64,000 nt of DNA, from NCBI GenBank assembly GCA_947095535.1, contig OX352772.1, positions 273,480,636 to 273,544,635 on the forward strand, read 5' to 3'. Under the pieces are notes generated by a model, which did no database searches, was not told the origin of the DNA, and saw nothing but the letters and a program-made list of their open reading frames with translations. Positions 20,514 to 29,816 of this stretch are shown here, piece after piece. Origin of the DNA: Poecilobothrus nobilitatus. Its lineage: Eukaryota; Arthropoda; Insecta; Diptera; Dolichopodidae. A program made the position numbers and the translations under genes. How positions within the stretch are numbered: position 1 is the first letter of the stretch; each line of letters starts with the position of its first letter.

Positions 20514-20720
20514 TAAGGATGAAGTTGTAGATTTATTCGATTGGCTTGATGCTTCAAATTCATCTGATGAGTGCGATGAAAAGGAAGATGATATTTCAGT
20601 CGATATTTCAGATTCAGATATTTCTTCTGCCGATATTTCAGATTCATCTGAAGAGAGCCATGAAGAAGAGGATTATGATGATGAAAAAAATAAAATAAAA
20701 AGAGAGTCAAATTTATGTTA
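20514..20720 (+). pseudogene. Acidic repeat ORF without a start codon
   Basis: Open frame DEVVDLFDWLDASNSSDECDEKE.. with three DIS(D/S)-type repeats (DISVDIS, DSDISSADIS, DSSEESHEEEDYDDEK) and stop at 20718-20720. No ATG lies between the upstream in-frame stop and the coding part; it might be a spliced exon or have lost its start. The composition (Asp/Glu/Ser) is unlike the surrounding A+T-rich noise. Its stop overlaps the ATG of the next small ORF. Confidence 0.4.
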
Positions 20721-20909
20721 AAGCCTCAAATACATATATTATACAAATGGAATACAGCATATAAGTTAGCTCGACAAAAATATTGGGAAGTTATAGCACT
20801 GGATCGCTACAGATTTAAGCAACGAATTCAAAATACTGAAGGTATTATTTCTAAGATTCTAGATAGTAATCACCGGGAATTCATTTTTAATCAAAGATTT
20901 TCTAATTAG
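20715..20909 (+). CDS. Small basic ORF, 64 residues, overlapping the acidic ORF
   Basis: ATG 20715 overlaps the acidic ORF stop (ATGTTAA). Sequence WNTAYKLARQKYWEVIALDRYRFKQRIQNTEGII is rich in aromatic and basic residues and looks coding. It ends 43 bp before the integrase. No known domain; together with the acidic ORF it may be the two halves of one protein, or a coupled pair. Confidence 0.4.
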   Translation: MLKPQIHILYKWNTAYKLARQKYWEVIALDRYRFKQRIQNTEGIISKILDSNHREFIFNQRFSN

Positions 20910-20952
20910 TGAATCATAATAATTACATACATCTATTGTATTTTCTTTAAAA

Positions 20953-21873
20953 ATGACTAAAAGAGAGGTGGTTGAAGAGCTGCATAAGCCTGCGCGAAGA
21001 AATTTTAAACGACGTAGAGTTATAATTAAAGGATTTGATGATCTTTGGCAAGCTGATTTAGTAGAAATGGGTTCATATGTCAAAGAAAACAAAGGTTTTA
21101 AGTTTTTATTAACTGTGATTGATTGCTTTTCTAAGTATGCCTGGGCAATCCCTATAAAAGCAAAAACTTCAGATAACGTCACAAAAGCAATGCAAAATAT
21201 TTTTCTAACTTCTAAAAGACATCCGCAAAATTTACAAACAGATGATGGGAAAGAATTTTTTAATAAAATATTCAAAAAATTAATGGATAAATATCATATA
21301 AATCATTATTCAACATTTAGCATATTAAAGGCCTCTATTGTTGAACGTTTTAATAGAACTTTAAAAGAAAAGATGTGGAAAGAATTTAGTTTTAATGGAA
21401 ATTATAAATGGATTAACCTAATTCCAGAACTACTCAAACAATATAACAATACTAAACATCGAACAATTCGGAAACGACCATCTGATGTTAATAAAGATAA
21501 TGCTGAAAATTTACTTAAAACTACATATAATCATATAAAAATAGCTTTACCTGCAAAATATAAAATTAATGACTCAATTCGAATAAGCAAGTATAAACAT
21601 GTTTTTGAAAAAGGCTACACACCAAATTGGACATCTGAAATATTCAAGATAAGAAAAGTTCAAATCACTAACCCTGTCACATATTTACTGGAAGATTATC
21701 AAGGTCAACCTATACAAGGAAGCTTCTATGAATATGAATTGTTAAAATCTAAACATAATAATATTTACCTAGTTGAAAAAGTTATTAAAAGTAAAGATAA
21801 TAAGATTTTTGTAAAATGGCTTGGATTCTCATCTGACCATAATTCATGGATAAATAAAACTGATTTAATATAG
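20953..21873 (+). CDS. Polinton integrase (rve) with C-terminal chromodomain
   Basis: 306 residues, intact. Retroviral-type DDE core: Asp35 (WQADLVEM), Asp97 (LQTDDGKEF) and Glu131 (ASIVERFNRT), 33 residues between the last two. The N-terminal zinc domain is not evident, so this may start short. SH3-like part SIRISKYKHVFEKGYTPNW..EIFKI follows, then SFYEYEL and a chromodomain (about residues 268-306): YLVEKVIKSKDNKIFVKWLGF..HNSW. Chromodomains can steer integration to modified histones. Polinton 2 has a broken homologue (38396-39058). Confidence 0.93.
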   Translation: MTKREVVEELHKPARRNFKRRRVIIKGFDDLWQADLVEMGSYVKENKGFKFLLTVIDCFSKYAWAIPIKAKTSDNVTKAMQNIFLTSKRHPQNLQTDDGKEFFNKIFKKLMDKYHINHYSTFSILKASIVERFNRTLKEKMWKEFSFNGNYKWINLIPELLKQYNNTKHRTIRKRPSDVNKDNAENLLKTTYNHIKIALPAKYKINDSIRISKYKHVFEKGYTPNWTSEIFKIRKVQITNPVTYLLEDYQGQPIQGSFYEYELLKSKHNNIYLVEKVIKSKDNKIFVKWLGFSSDHNSWINKTDLI

Positions 21874-21901
21874 AGAAAAAAATTTTTTATTTCATATTAT
21901 T

Positions 21902-22545
21902 TTAATGAATTTCCATTTGATATGTCGGATCCTGTTTGATCGTTCGTAAATCAATTACAGTGAAATCAGATTTATATTCTGTATCTACCATCATAATTTT
22001 TTCTGCTTCTCCATCACCTCTAATTCTTTCAACTAATATTTCTCGATATTCATAACACTGAATTTTGAGATACTTTTTGATAAAAATGCTTTCATATTCA
22101 CATCTCACAGTGAGTTTTTGATTCTCATCAAAATTCAATACAAAATGCCTATAAAATATATGCTCACTATTTATTATTCCACCAATATTCTGCTCTTTTA
22201 AAACTAATTCATTTCTAAAAGCTTTAATAGCATCATCTATAGATATTGTGGTACTGAATCAGCTTTATCTGATAAAAATTGATCAACTGCTTTCAAAGTA
22301 GTTAATGGTTGTATTGTAGTAGTAGTTGTTGTTGTAATTTCACTAGTGTTTGTTTCTGAGGAAATTACATGTTTTAAAAACTGAACTGATAAATTTACTT
22401 TAACAGTCTCATTATTTGGAAGTAATATATTAAAATATGTGCTCCCAAAAGCTGATTCATCCAATCTAATATTAGAAGTTGGAGCTGAATTTGCTTGAAT
22501 AGTAAACAAGAAAAATATTAATATTAAAAATGATTTCATTGTCAC
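21902..22545 (-). pseudogene. Secreted or membrane-targeted Polinton protein, one frameshift
   Basis: The N-terminal piece (22237-22545) starts with a clear signal peptide: MTMKSFLILIFFLFTIQANSA. It carries N-glycosylation sequons (NET, NLS, NTS) and a run of seven threonines encoded by an ACA/ACT repeat. After DSVPQYL it stops, but another frame continues without a gap (TISIDDAIKAFRNELVL... FDENQKLTVRCEYESIF) to the stop at 21902. The shift lies near 22243. Combined length would be about 210 residues, with no later membrane helix. Not a core Polinton gene that I recognise. Confidence 0.6.
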
Positions 22546-22635
22546 AAAAAAAAGTTTGATCTATCTTCGTTCAAGGTTCACAAAGTAATGTGTTATTAGA
22601 AAGTAATAATAAATATATGTATATATTTTACACTT

Positions 22636-23417
22636 TTATTTTCTAGAAAGTTCTTTATTATGTACAAAGTTTACTTGACTTATAATAGAACACAAATACA
22701 TAAAAAGCGGTAAAAATTTATCTCTTCCATCTGAATAAGCTTCCATATAATCTAAATATTCCTCTTTTAAATTTTCAAGTAATTCTCTAAAATGAATTAG
22801 CTTATCACCAATTTTTGATTTATTATTTTTTTCATTATACGAATTCTCTATTGATGCAATATATATAATTCCGTCTTCTATGCGTTTTCTTATCATCGAC
22901 TTTTTCAACTCTTCTTGATTTTCTTCATATTCATTTCTTTTCAAGGACAATGATTCGATATGTTGTGAAATTTTTTTATTCTTATCTTTTGGCAATACAT
23001 ATGAAATATATTTTTCAATCATTTCCCAATCATCTTCTTCAGCAAATGGACAATCGTCATTAAAATGATTAGGTATTTGCTTTTTTTATTTGATGCATTT
23101 CTTACTTTACCAATAATGGAAATATCACCGCCATATACTTCAATTTTTAGATGTTGCCAATCCAAATGAGATAAATCGAATTTGTTAGTTAATGTTTCAC
23201 CATTTCTAATTTTAAATAAACAAATTTTTTCCCCACCTTCTGGAGTTATATACACCTCCAAAAAATCGTGAAATATTTTCCAATGAATTATTTTAATTGA
23301 AGCCCATTTCCGGATACAAATACAATATTTATAACCATGTAGAATCTCATCAGCCCAAAAGATTATAATCGCCTTATTTATCGTGTTATGACACTTTTCA
23401 ATTTTAAAATTAGCCTT
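22636..23417 (-). pseudogene. Unknown Polinton protein, frameshift in an A-run, no ATG
   Basis: Two overlapping frames: the upstream one (to 23019) contains EVYITPEGGEKICLFKIR and LDWQHLKIEVYGGDISIIGKVRN, a beta-rich pattern; the downstream one (22636-23022 and a few codons before) contains FNDDCPFAEEDDWE, then a long charged helix and FLPLFMYLCSIISQVNF. They join across a run of seven A near 23081, so one indel explains both. Upstream of the TTG at 23261 the frame stays open to 23417 (WADEILHGYKYC..) but has no ATG. Domain unknown. Convergent with nothing; it faces the integrase from the right end. Confidence 0.5.
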
Positions 23418-23420
23418 TTA

Positions 23421-23944
23421 TACAATTTTTTTTTATTTATTTATTTATAATCACATTAATAAACTGCAATATAAGTATGTATATTTTCGTAAGGTTTACT
23501 TTGTTAAAATATAAAAAGGAAAAAAATCTTCGCTGGGTAAGAGCATAGAACTAGAATCGAACCTAAACATAATGCATTAATAAACTTACCTATACACACA
23601 TCCTAACACTCCCACCCATAGAAGATTTTGTTAATTCTGATTATTTTCATATTTTATGTCTAAGTTAGTTGGTAATTAATTTTCTTTAGGCTTACTAAAA
23701 ATGGATATCGCAAGAACAATTTTTACGTTTAATTATTTTTTTCTTAAAAATAAAAAAGATTTTAGAAAGAAATATAGAAGTGAGATTAAATATCATATAA
23801 AATTTTTGAGGAATTATGCTGACTCAATATTAATTAAGCTCAATTCATTCAGATGACAAATGGACACGATGTTCACGATGACAAATGGACAGATTTATTT
23901 ACTTTAAATTCTATTCAATTTCCCAAGAAATGTCTATTGCGATT
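23421..23944. other. Right-hand non-coding part of Polinton 1
   Basis: A+T-rich sequence between the last ORF and the right TIR. No open frame or repeat of note. A GGTTCGATTC string on the minus strand near 23560 resembles a tRNA B box but has no tRNA around it. Confidence 0.5.
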
Positions 23945-24831
23945 AGGTAAAATCGTAAAGAAATTTAATGAAAAAAAATGTAAATATCGAAAAATACTAA
24001 AAAAAAAATAAAAAACTTTGATATATATTTTTATTTGTTTTTCTTTTATATATTTTAGCTAAATAAATTCCATCTCGACTAAATTTTATCTACGGAATCC
24101 CCTGGCGTCACACAAAAATTTGAATAGTTCCATTCTTCATATCAAAATTAAAACCGCAACTTTGTTTTTGTTAAAATACAACACACTTAATATATTCTAA
24201 AACAAATTTCTTATCATACAATATGAATGACTTTATTTTACTATTTTTCAAAGCAATCAAACAAAATTAAAACATTAAAATATTGTTCTTAAAAAATTTG
24301 TGTGCCTGTTATTTAAAATTTAACAAAATTGTTTTGTTTATTCAATTTCAATCTCAATTAAATTTTATCTATGGATTCCCCTGACATCACACAAAAATTT
24401 GAATAGTTCCATTCCTCATATCAACATGAAAAATTAAAAGCCAACTTTTTTTTGTTAAAATACAAACACACTTAATATATTCTAAAACAAATTTCTTATC
24501 ATACAATATGAATGACTATTCATATTGTATTTGTACAAATTTCTTATCATACAATATGAATGACAAAAAATTATTTTACTATTTTTCAAAGCAATCAAAC
24601 AAACTTAAAACATTAAAATATTATTCTTAAAAGATATCTGGGTGCCTGTTATTCAAAATTTTAAAAACCTGTTTTTTATGACTCAATATCTCTTATCAAA
24701 ACAGGATGTGACGTCACTTCCTGCTATGACTCATTCATGACTCATTGCTGAGTCATACCTCTTATCTTATCTCTACATCTCTTATCTCTGACGTCACTTC
24801 CTGGTCTAGAATCGGCCTAGCTTATACTACT
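23945..24831 (-). repeat. Right terminal inverted repeat of Polinton 1
   Basis: Reverse complement of 8176-8960 in modular order. The CRE/AP-1/GATA cluster reappears at about 24707-24798. A local duplication of the TCATACAATATGAATGA block (near 24200, 24497 and 24548) makes this arm longer than the left. Confidence 0.9.
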
Positions 24832-24837
24832 AGCATA
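24832..24837. repeat. Target-site duplication AGCATA, right side of Polinton 1
   Basis: Exact copy of 8170-8175, directly after the last TIR base. Confidence 0.95.
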
Positions 24838-25046
24838 ATTTTATACTGAATAGGAGGTTTGAGATTCACAACCATAACACAAGAAATAAAAGTAATTTTT
24901 ATTTAACACTTTTTCGAACAAACAGACAAAAAAATAACTGTCTCTACAATAGTTTAAAATTATATAACGAGCTTCCAAACGATATAAAGGAAATAACCCA
25001 CTTTTGTACTTTTAAAAGAAAAATTAAAGAAATTATATTAAATTAA
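24838..25046 (+). pseudogene. C-terminus of LINE copy 1 ORF2, displaced by Polinton 1
   Basis: Open in phase with the LINE frame left of the Polinton and ending TAA 25044-25046. It carries EIHNHNTRNK and CLYNSLKLYNELPNDIK, the usual end of a CR1-like ORF2. No extra mutation is visible across the insertion, so the Polinton landed in an otherwise unshifted stretch. Confidence 0.9.
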
Positions 25047-26430
25047 TAATTAAACAGATGTTTTGGCTTTTGGTTCTGCAATTGGATTTTTATTTTTTTT
25101 TCTTTCATTTCTTTTTTTTAAGTTTTTAATTACTAGTTATAATTATAGTGCTATATCAAAATAAACTTTTATAATAAAATTGTTGCAAAATATTTCTAAC
25201 TGAATTTATAAGACCACACAGCTAAAAAGCTAAGGTCACAGAAATTTTTTATTTTTCAATTATTTTTTACATTAAATTAATAAATCAATATATTCTTTTT
25301 TTTTTCTTTAGAATAGAATTATACCATAAAACACCAATATTTAATTTGAATTATTATTTTGTTTTTTTCTGGTGTTTTTTGTTTTTGTTTTTAATATATA
25401 TTAAGAATGTTACCACGTTAATGTATTATTATGAAAAATAAATTAAATGATGAAAAAAAAAAAAATATTTCGTTTGGAAATAAAACATCTTATGATAATA
25501 AAAATAATCCTAATAAAAAAAAAATAAATATTATTAAAAGTTAAATATGATCTTTGTTAAATTCTTAAATTATAATACTAAAACTATCTGTAAATATTTT
25601 AACTAATAATGTAAATAAAAAATTAAATACTAGTAGTTTCTGTATATTAAATTTTCTGAAGTTTCTATCATAAAGTAAATAAGTGTAAATATGTAAATAA
25701 AAAATAATTAAATACAAATAAATAATTTGGGTAAATAAACTTGGCACGGACTATATGTAATAATATTTTATTTAATTTCTTTGTAATGCAATTAAACTAA
25801 TTAATATACATAGTTTATCTTTTTTAATATCTTAATTTTTTTCCTATTTTTTTAATTTTAAGTGTTTTTTAATACATAAATTCTTTTTTAATTCGTTTTT
25901 TAATACATTTTATTTACATAAATACTACATATTATTATTGTATACTAATGTTATTATATTTTTCCATGTAATCAAAACAGGATGTTGCATATTTCCCTGA
26001 GCATACTTACTGAGATTACTGAAGTCCTGAACTACAAATTTCTGATCAAAGATCATCCTATACATAGATTGTTTTCCTATACTATACCATATATACCATA
26101 TATACTTCTGTTCGAATTTTGCATAAGTGTATATAAAAAAATAATATATTTATAACATCCATTTAAATCTATATGCTTTCATAGGAAAGTAAAGAAAACT
26201 AGGTATTTTTTTTTTTCATTATTTTTTATGTAAGTATGCGATATTCATACATATACTTTACTTGCATACTTTAAAAATTAGAAACGATTTATAAAATGAT
26301 CATATTTTATTATTATGCATATTTTATTATTTAATTCCTAAATGTAGAATAACAAATGATCAATGAATATTACAATATTGATAATGATTGCTTATGCGGC
26401 CCCTTTTTTTGTTATTGTTTTGCTGAAACA
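25047..26430. other. LINE 3' region then unannotated A+T-rich DNA
   Basis: The first 150 bp are probably the LINE 3' untranslated region (ends near AAAATAAACTTTTATAATAAAATTG). The rest is non-coding with many short A/T tracts; the 60-residue open frame near 25565 is low-complexity. Nothing else is supported. Confidence 0.5.
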
Positions 26431-26626
26431 TTTTGCCAAAAAAATTTTGAAAAAATGTGCTTATTAGTTTCACTCTGTCCGTCCGTCCGTCCACCTGTTT
26501 ACAAAACTTCTACACCATTAAAGATAGAGAAAAAAATTTTTAACCATGGGTAGGTCTCACAAAAAAAAAATTGTGGAACAACTTTTTCATGTAGCCCCAT
26601 CCATTACGGAGCTAGAGCCCCTCACA

Positions 26627-27355
26627 CTTTGAAAAAGCCCTATTTTTAAATGCATATATCTTATCTGCTTAAGATTTTTTCAATCTGAAAACGTCATTCG
26701 ACAGGTATTTTTTTTAACTTTGTAAATTAATATCAAAATTATACAATTTTGTTAAATTTAGTATTTAAATTTACCGTTATGTAAAAACCAAATTTTGCAT
26801 GATTTTCTACTTTCATAACTCCGGCACGCTTTTAGATAGAGGCTTGAAATTTTGAGGCAAGAAAGAACTTTTAGAATTAGTATAAGTTTGCTCAGAAATT
26901 TTTTTTGGACCACCCCCTGCTTATGAGCTATTAGGGTTCCAAAATTGAAAATTTGCTATTTTTAAACACCTGTAACTTAGGAACCTGTACACATTTTACT
27001 TTTGCAAGGTATGAAAATTAAAGCTACAGTAATATATTTTTACGTGTGTTAAAGGTTTGTTTAAGTTGTAAAGGGTTCCAAAGTTGCAGCTCTTCAAAAT
27101 TGCGAAAAAGCCCCATTTTCAGATGTATATATATCAAGCTCTGCGAAATAGTTTTGCAATCTAAAACCGTCAGAAGATCGAAAATTTTATTATCTATATA
27201 AAACAATATCAAAATTATGTAATATTTTGTAATTTACTATTTAAATTTACCGTTATATGAAAACCACATTTTGCATGAAATTTCTTTTTTCATAACTCCG
27301 GCACACCTTTAGATAGGAACCTCAAATTTTGAGACAAGAAAGAACTTGTAAAAAA
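26627..27355 (+). repeat. Diverged direct repeat, two units about 470 bp apart
   Basis: Unit 1 (about 26627-26880) and unit 2 (about 27098-27355) share, in order, GAAAAAGCCC, AATATCAAAATTAT, TATTTAAATTTACCGTTAT, TTTTGCATGA, TTTCATAACTCCGGCAC, TTTAGATAG and AAGAAAGAACTT. A GTCCGTCCGTCCGTCC run lies just upstream (26478-26493). Looks like part of an old repetitive element; class unknown. Confidence 0.7.
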
Positions 27356-27643
27356 TTTGCACTTTTGCACCAACTCGTGAATATCGTTATTTAATATTAA
27401 AACAAAAATAAATAAAAATCTTATAATCCGTTAATTTGGAAAACCGTTACATTTAAAATGTAAGTCAAAAAATTATTTTTATTTTTTATTATTTAAAATT
27501 ATTTTCATTGTAATATCAATTTATAAGTAAGTTAGTTTTCGTTAGTTCAAAGTTAATTTTAAAAAGTTTTTCTATAAATTAATTTTCATTTTTAATTTGT
27601 TGTAAATAATTAAGTCAAATACATTTTAAAATAAAATGGGAAT

Positions 27644-27783
27644 TCACAATTAGATGTAAAACTAGATGTACTACTAGATGTGAACTAGATTCAGTGTATT
27701 CTTACGTATATTCAAAATGTAATAATACCAAAATAATACACTGAATACACTACATCTAGTTTTACATCTAATCGTGAATCACT
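27644..27783. repeat. Short inverted repeat (MITE-like), about 140 bp
   Basis: The left arm ATTCACAATTAGATGTAAAA and the right arm TTTTACATCTAATCGTGAAT are near-perfect inverses of about 30 bp. A third copy, ATTCACCATTAGATGTAAAA, follows at about 27797. No clear target duplication. Confidence 0.55.
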
Positions 27784-28646
27784 ATAATAAAGGTATTCAC
27801 CATTAGATGTAAAACTATCCCTATTATAAGGGTATTCTTAATATTAATTGAATCAGTATTTCTTAATATTAATTGAAAACAAAATTATAGGATGATCTTT
27901 GATAATATGTACATAGTAATAATTAACAAAAAAATAAAAATTATTTTTATAATAAAATAACACAATTCATTAACAAAATAAACCATAATTTAAACAAAAC
28001 AAAATAATTTATAATTATTTACACAAAAAAAAAAAAAAACAACAAAAGTTAGTCTTGAAATTGCATCTTATGAAATTCAGGGACATTCGACCTTAAAAGA
28101 AATTAAAAATTAATCTTTAAAAATTATCTTTGAACAAAATCTATATAATTATGTACTTAGTACTTACAATATCAAAAATTAAAGATATTATTTTTATTTA
28201 AATATTTTCACTTTATTTACATTTTTCAACTCTTATTTCCAGGAGGAAAAAAAAATTATAAATCAAATAAAAATTATTAATTTTTTATTAAATTTTATTT
28301 CTGTAAAATTGCTACTTTATCTACAAATTTATTATGTTTATCTATTAACCATTTAGGATAATGTTTGAGAATATTTTAGAATTTTCTGAAGGAGCTTTTA
28401 AAACATTTATTTTGTTTAAATTTTTTTTATTTTCATTTAATTTACATTTATTTTTAAAATAAGTTCTACTTCTATTGTTTCTTAAAACATTACTTTTTTT
28501 TATTTTTAAGTATTAGTTTCAATTTTATATACTTATTTTTCCACAATTGTAAGGACCGTTTATATTTTTCACAATGATTATAATTTTCTTCTTCTGTTTC
28601 ATTTAGAACATCCAAATTTTTATCTTCGAAATTGGAATCTTTATAT

Positions 28647-28661
28647 AAGTATTTTGAACTA
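28647..28661. repeat. Target-site duplication AAGTATTTTGAACTA, left copy
   Basis: Repeated exactly at 29843-29857 on the other side of the poly(A) tail. A 14-15 bp duplication fits LINE-mediated retrotransposition. Confidence 0.9.
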
Positions 28662-28684
28662 TATATTATCAGTTATCTGACTCA

Positions 28685-28739
28685 TGGCGCAGTGGTTAAG
28701 TCGCCAACCTTTCAATCGAATGATCTTGGGTTCAAACCC
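28685..28739 (+). promoter_or_regulatory. tRNA-derived internal Pol III promoter (A and B boxes)
   Basis: A box TGGCGCAGTGG at 28685-28695 and B box GGTTCAAACCC at 28729-28739, with 33 bases between. D-arm-like GGCGCAGTGGTTAAGTCGCC and T-arm-like GGGTTCAAACCCC are visible. There is no acceptor stem, so this is a SINE head rather than a tRNA gene. Confidence 0.8.
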
Positions 28740-28930
28740 CGGTCAGGTCATAAATAAAAATATGTAGTACTTTTATATCGTAATAATGTATATCGTATAA
28801 TTAATATTAGTAATAATAACAATAATAATAATAATAATAGTAATAATAATAATAATAATAGTAATAATAATAATAATTATAATAATAATAATAATTATAA
28901 TAATAATAATAATAATAATTAATAATAAAT

Positions 28931-29082
28931 AATAGCTGCTACAGTGGAGCCATCTTTGGTTATATCATGCAAGTAAGGTGTTATATACTGCTGCATGTTG
29001 TAATTCACGGATGGCGCTGACTGTGTAGTAAAATAATAACAATAATAATAATAGTAATAATAATAATAGTAATAATAATAAC

Positions 29083-29125
<43 letters not shown>

Positions 29126-29592
29126 GTAATAGTAAAACAAATTATAATAATAATAATAATAATAGCTGCTACAGTAGAGCCATCTTTGGTTATATCATGC
29201 AAGTAAGGTGTTATATACTGCTGCACGTTGTAATCCATTGATGGCGTTGACTCTGTGGTAAAATAGTAATAATAGTAATAATAATAGTACAATTAAATAG
29301 TATATATAATATAACAATAATTATAATAATAATAATAGCTACTACAGTGGGGGTATCTTTGGTTATATCATGCAAGTAAGGTGTTATATACTGCTGCACG
29401 TTATAATCCACTGATGGCGCTGACTCTGTAGTAAAATAATAATAATATTAATAAAAAATATTAATACCAATAATAACAGCCGCTACAGTGACAGTGGGGG
29501 TTGCCTTCAATAGTTGCCTCATGTAGTAATATATACTACTACTACATGTTGTAACTATTGTGACGGCTTTAGTCACTGTTAGCAAAATAATA
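28931..29592 (+). repeat. Four-copy tandem unit inside the SINE
   Basis: Units start at about 28931, 29161, 29335 and 29476. Each has the order CTGCTACAGTG, ATCTTTGGTTATATCATGCA, TATACTGCTGCA, TTGTAAT and GATGGCG(C/T)TGACTC. They are separated by AAT/TAA microsatellite of varying length. The fourth unit is the most diverged. Confidence 0.85.
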
Positions 29593-29682
29593 ATAATAGG
29601 CGGATTCATTGTTTCCTTACAGTCCCACTCCCAATTCAATGTTTCCGTATCCATTTTCCTATCCTTTCCTATCCCTACTCCC

Positions 29683-29816
29683 TAGCCAATATACTGCGTT
29701 CGCAGGTAAGGGTTTCATCCCACTATATTGGCTAAAGGGGGAGGTGGGTTTAGTCAGTAAGAATCTGACACTACCAAGGGGAAATTCTTGGTGTCTTTGG
29801 AAGATTCCCACCTCCC
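29683..29816 (+). ncRNA. Predicted structured 3' domain of the SINE RNA
   Basis: Two adjoining hairpins just before the poly(A). Hairpin 1: TAGCCAATATA (29683-29693) pairs with TATATTGGCTA (29724-29734), with an inner CTGCGTTCGCAG. Hairpin 2: GGGAGGTGGG (29739-29748) pairs perfectly with CCCACCTCCC (29807-29816), with inner pairs AATCT/AGATT and GACAC..CCAAG/CTTGG.TGTC. Seen directly as complementarity; a role in reverse-transcriptase recognition is inference. Confidence 0.6.

Larger units (their letters stand above)
8176..24831 (+). mobile_element. Polinton 1 (Maverick), 16,656 bp, nearly complete
   Basis: Large self-replicating DNA element with virus-like genes. Both termini read AGTAGTATAAGCTAGGCC in inverted orientation and the flanks carry a perfect 6-bp duplication. 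Contents in order: Q-rich protein, polymerase B, small ORF, DnaQ-like protein, major capsid, 59-residue ORF, penton, protease, PLA2/pVI-like protein (all leftward from 17.6 to 13.1 kb), then packaging ATPase, conserved ORF, fibre-like ORF, Cys-rich ORF, acidic ORF and integrase (rightward), and two leftward ORFs near the right end. Polymerase, protease, PLA2 gene and both right-end ORFs are damaged; capsid, penton, ATPase and integrase are open. Confidence 0.96.
3842..25046 (+). mobile_element. CR1-like LINE copy 1, interrupted by Polinton 1
   Basis: Non-LTR retrotransposon with a PHD-finger/FP-like ORF1 (3842-4842) and an endonuclease-reverse transcriptase ORF2 (about 5560-8174, resuming 24838-25046). 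The Polinton at 8176-24831 sits inside the last tenth of ORF2. Skipping it and one copy of the 6-bp duplication brings the reading frame back exactly in phase. The resumed part (FILNRRFEIHNHNTRNK) aligns with the second LINE copy (FILNRIIDIHNHNTRNK, about 57350-57400). The ORF1 architecture suggests the CR1 group, but I cannot fix the clade without a tree. Confidence 0.8.

Noticed and set aside
20504..20710. His/Leu-rich minus-strand ORF
   Set aside because: Shadow of the acidic plus-strand repeat frame.
23540..23580. GGTTCGATTC string resembling a tRNA B box
   Set aside because: No A box, arms or acceptor stem on either side.
8176..24831. Integrated adenovirus or other known virus
   Set aside because: Protease and pVI resemble adenoviral ones, but the integrase, 6-bp duplication, TIR start and gene set define a Polinton.
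28685..28750. Possible functional tRNA gene
   Set aside because: A and B boxes are present but there is no acceptor stem, and it heads a poly(A)-tailed retroposon with a target duplication.
28919..29411. Long tyrosine- or isoleucine-repeat ORFs on the minus strand
   Set aside because: They are translations of AAT/TAA microsatellite inside the SINE and have no other protein character.
28931..29592. CRISPR-like array of repeats and spacers
   Set aside because: Units are about 105 bp, diverged, separated by microsatellite, and the context is eukaryotic.
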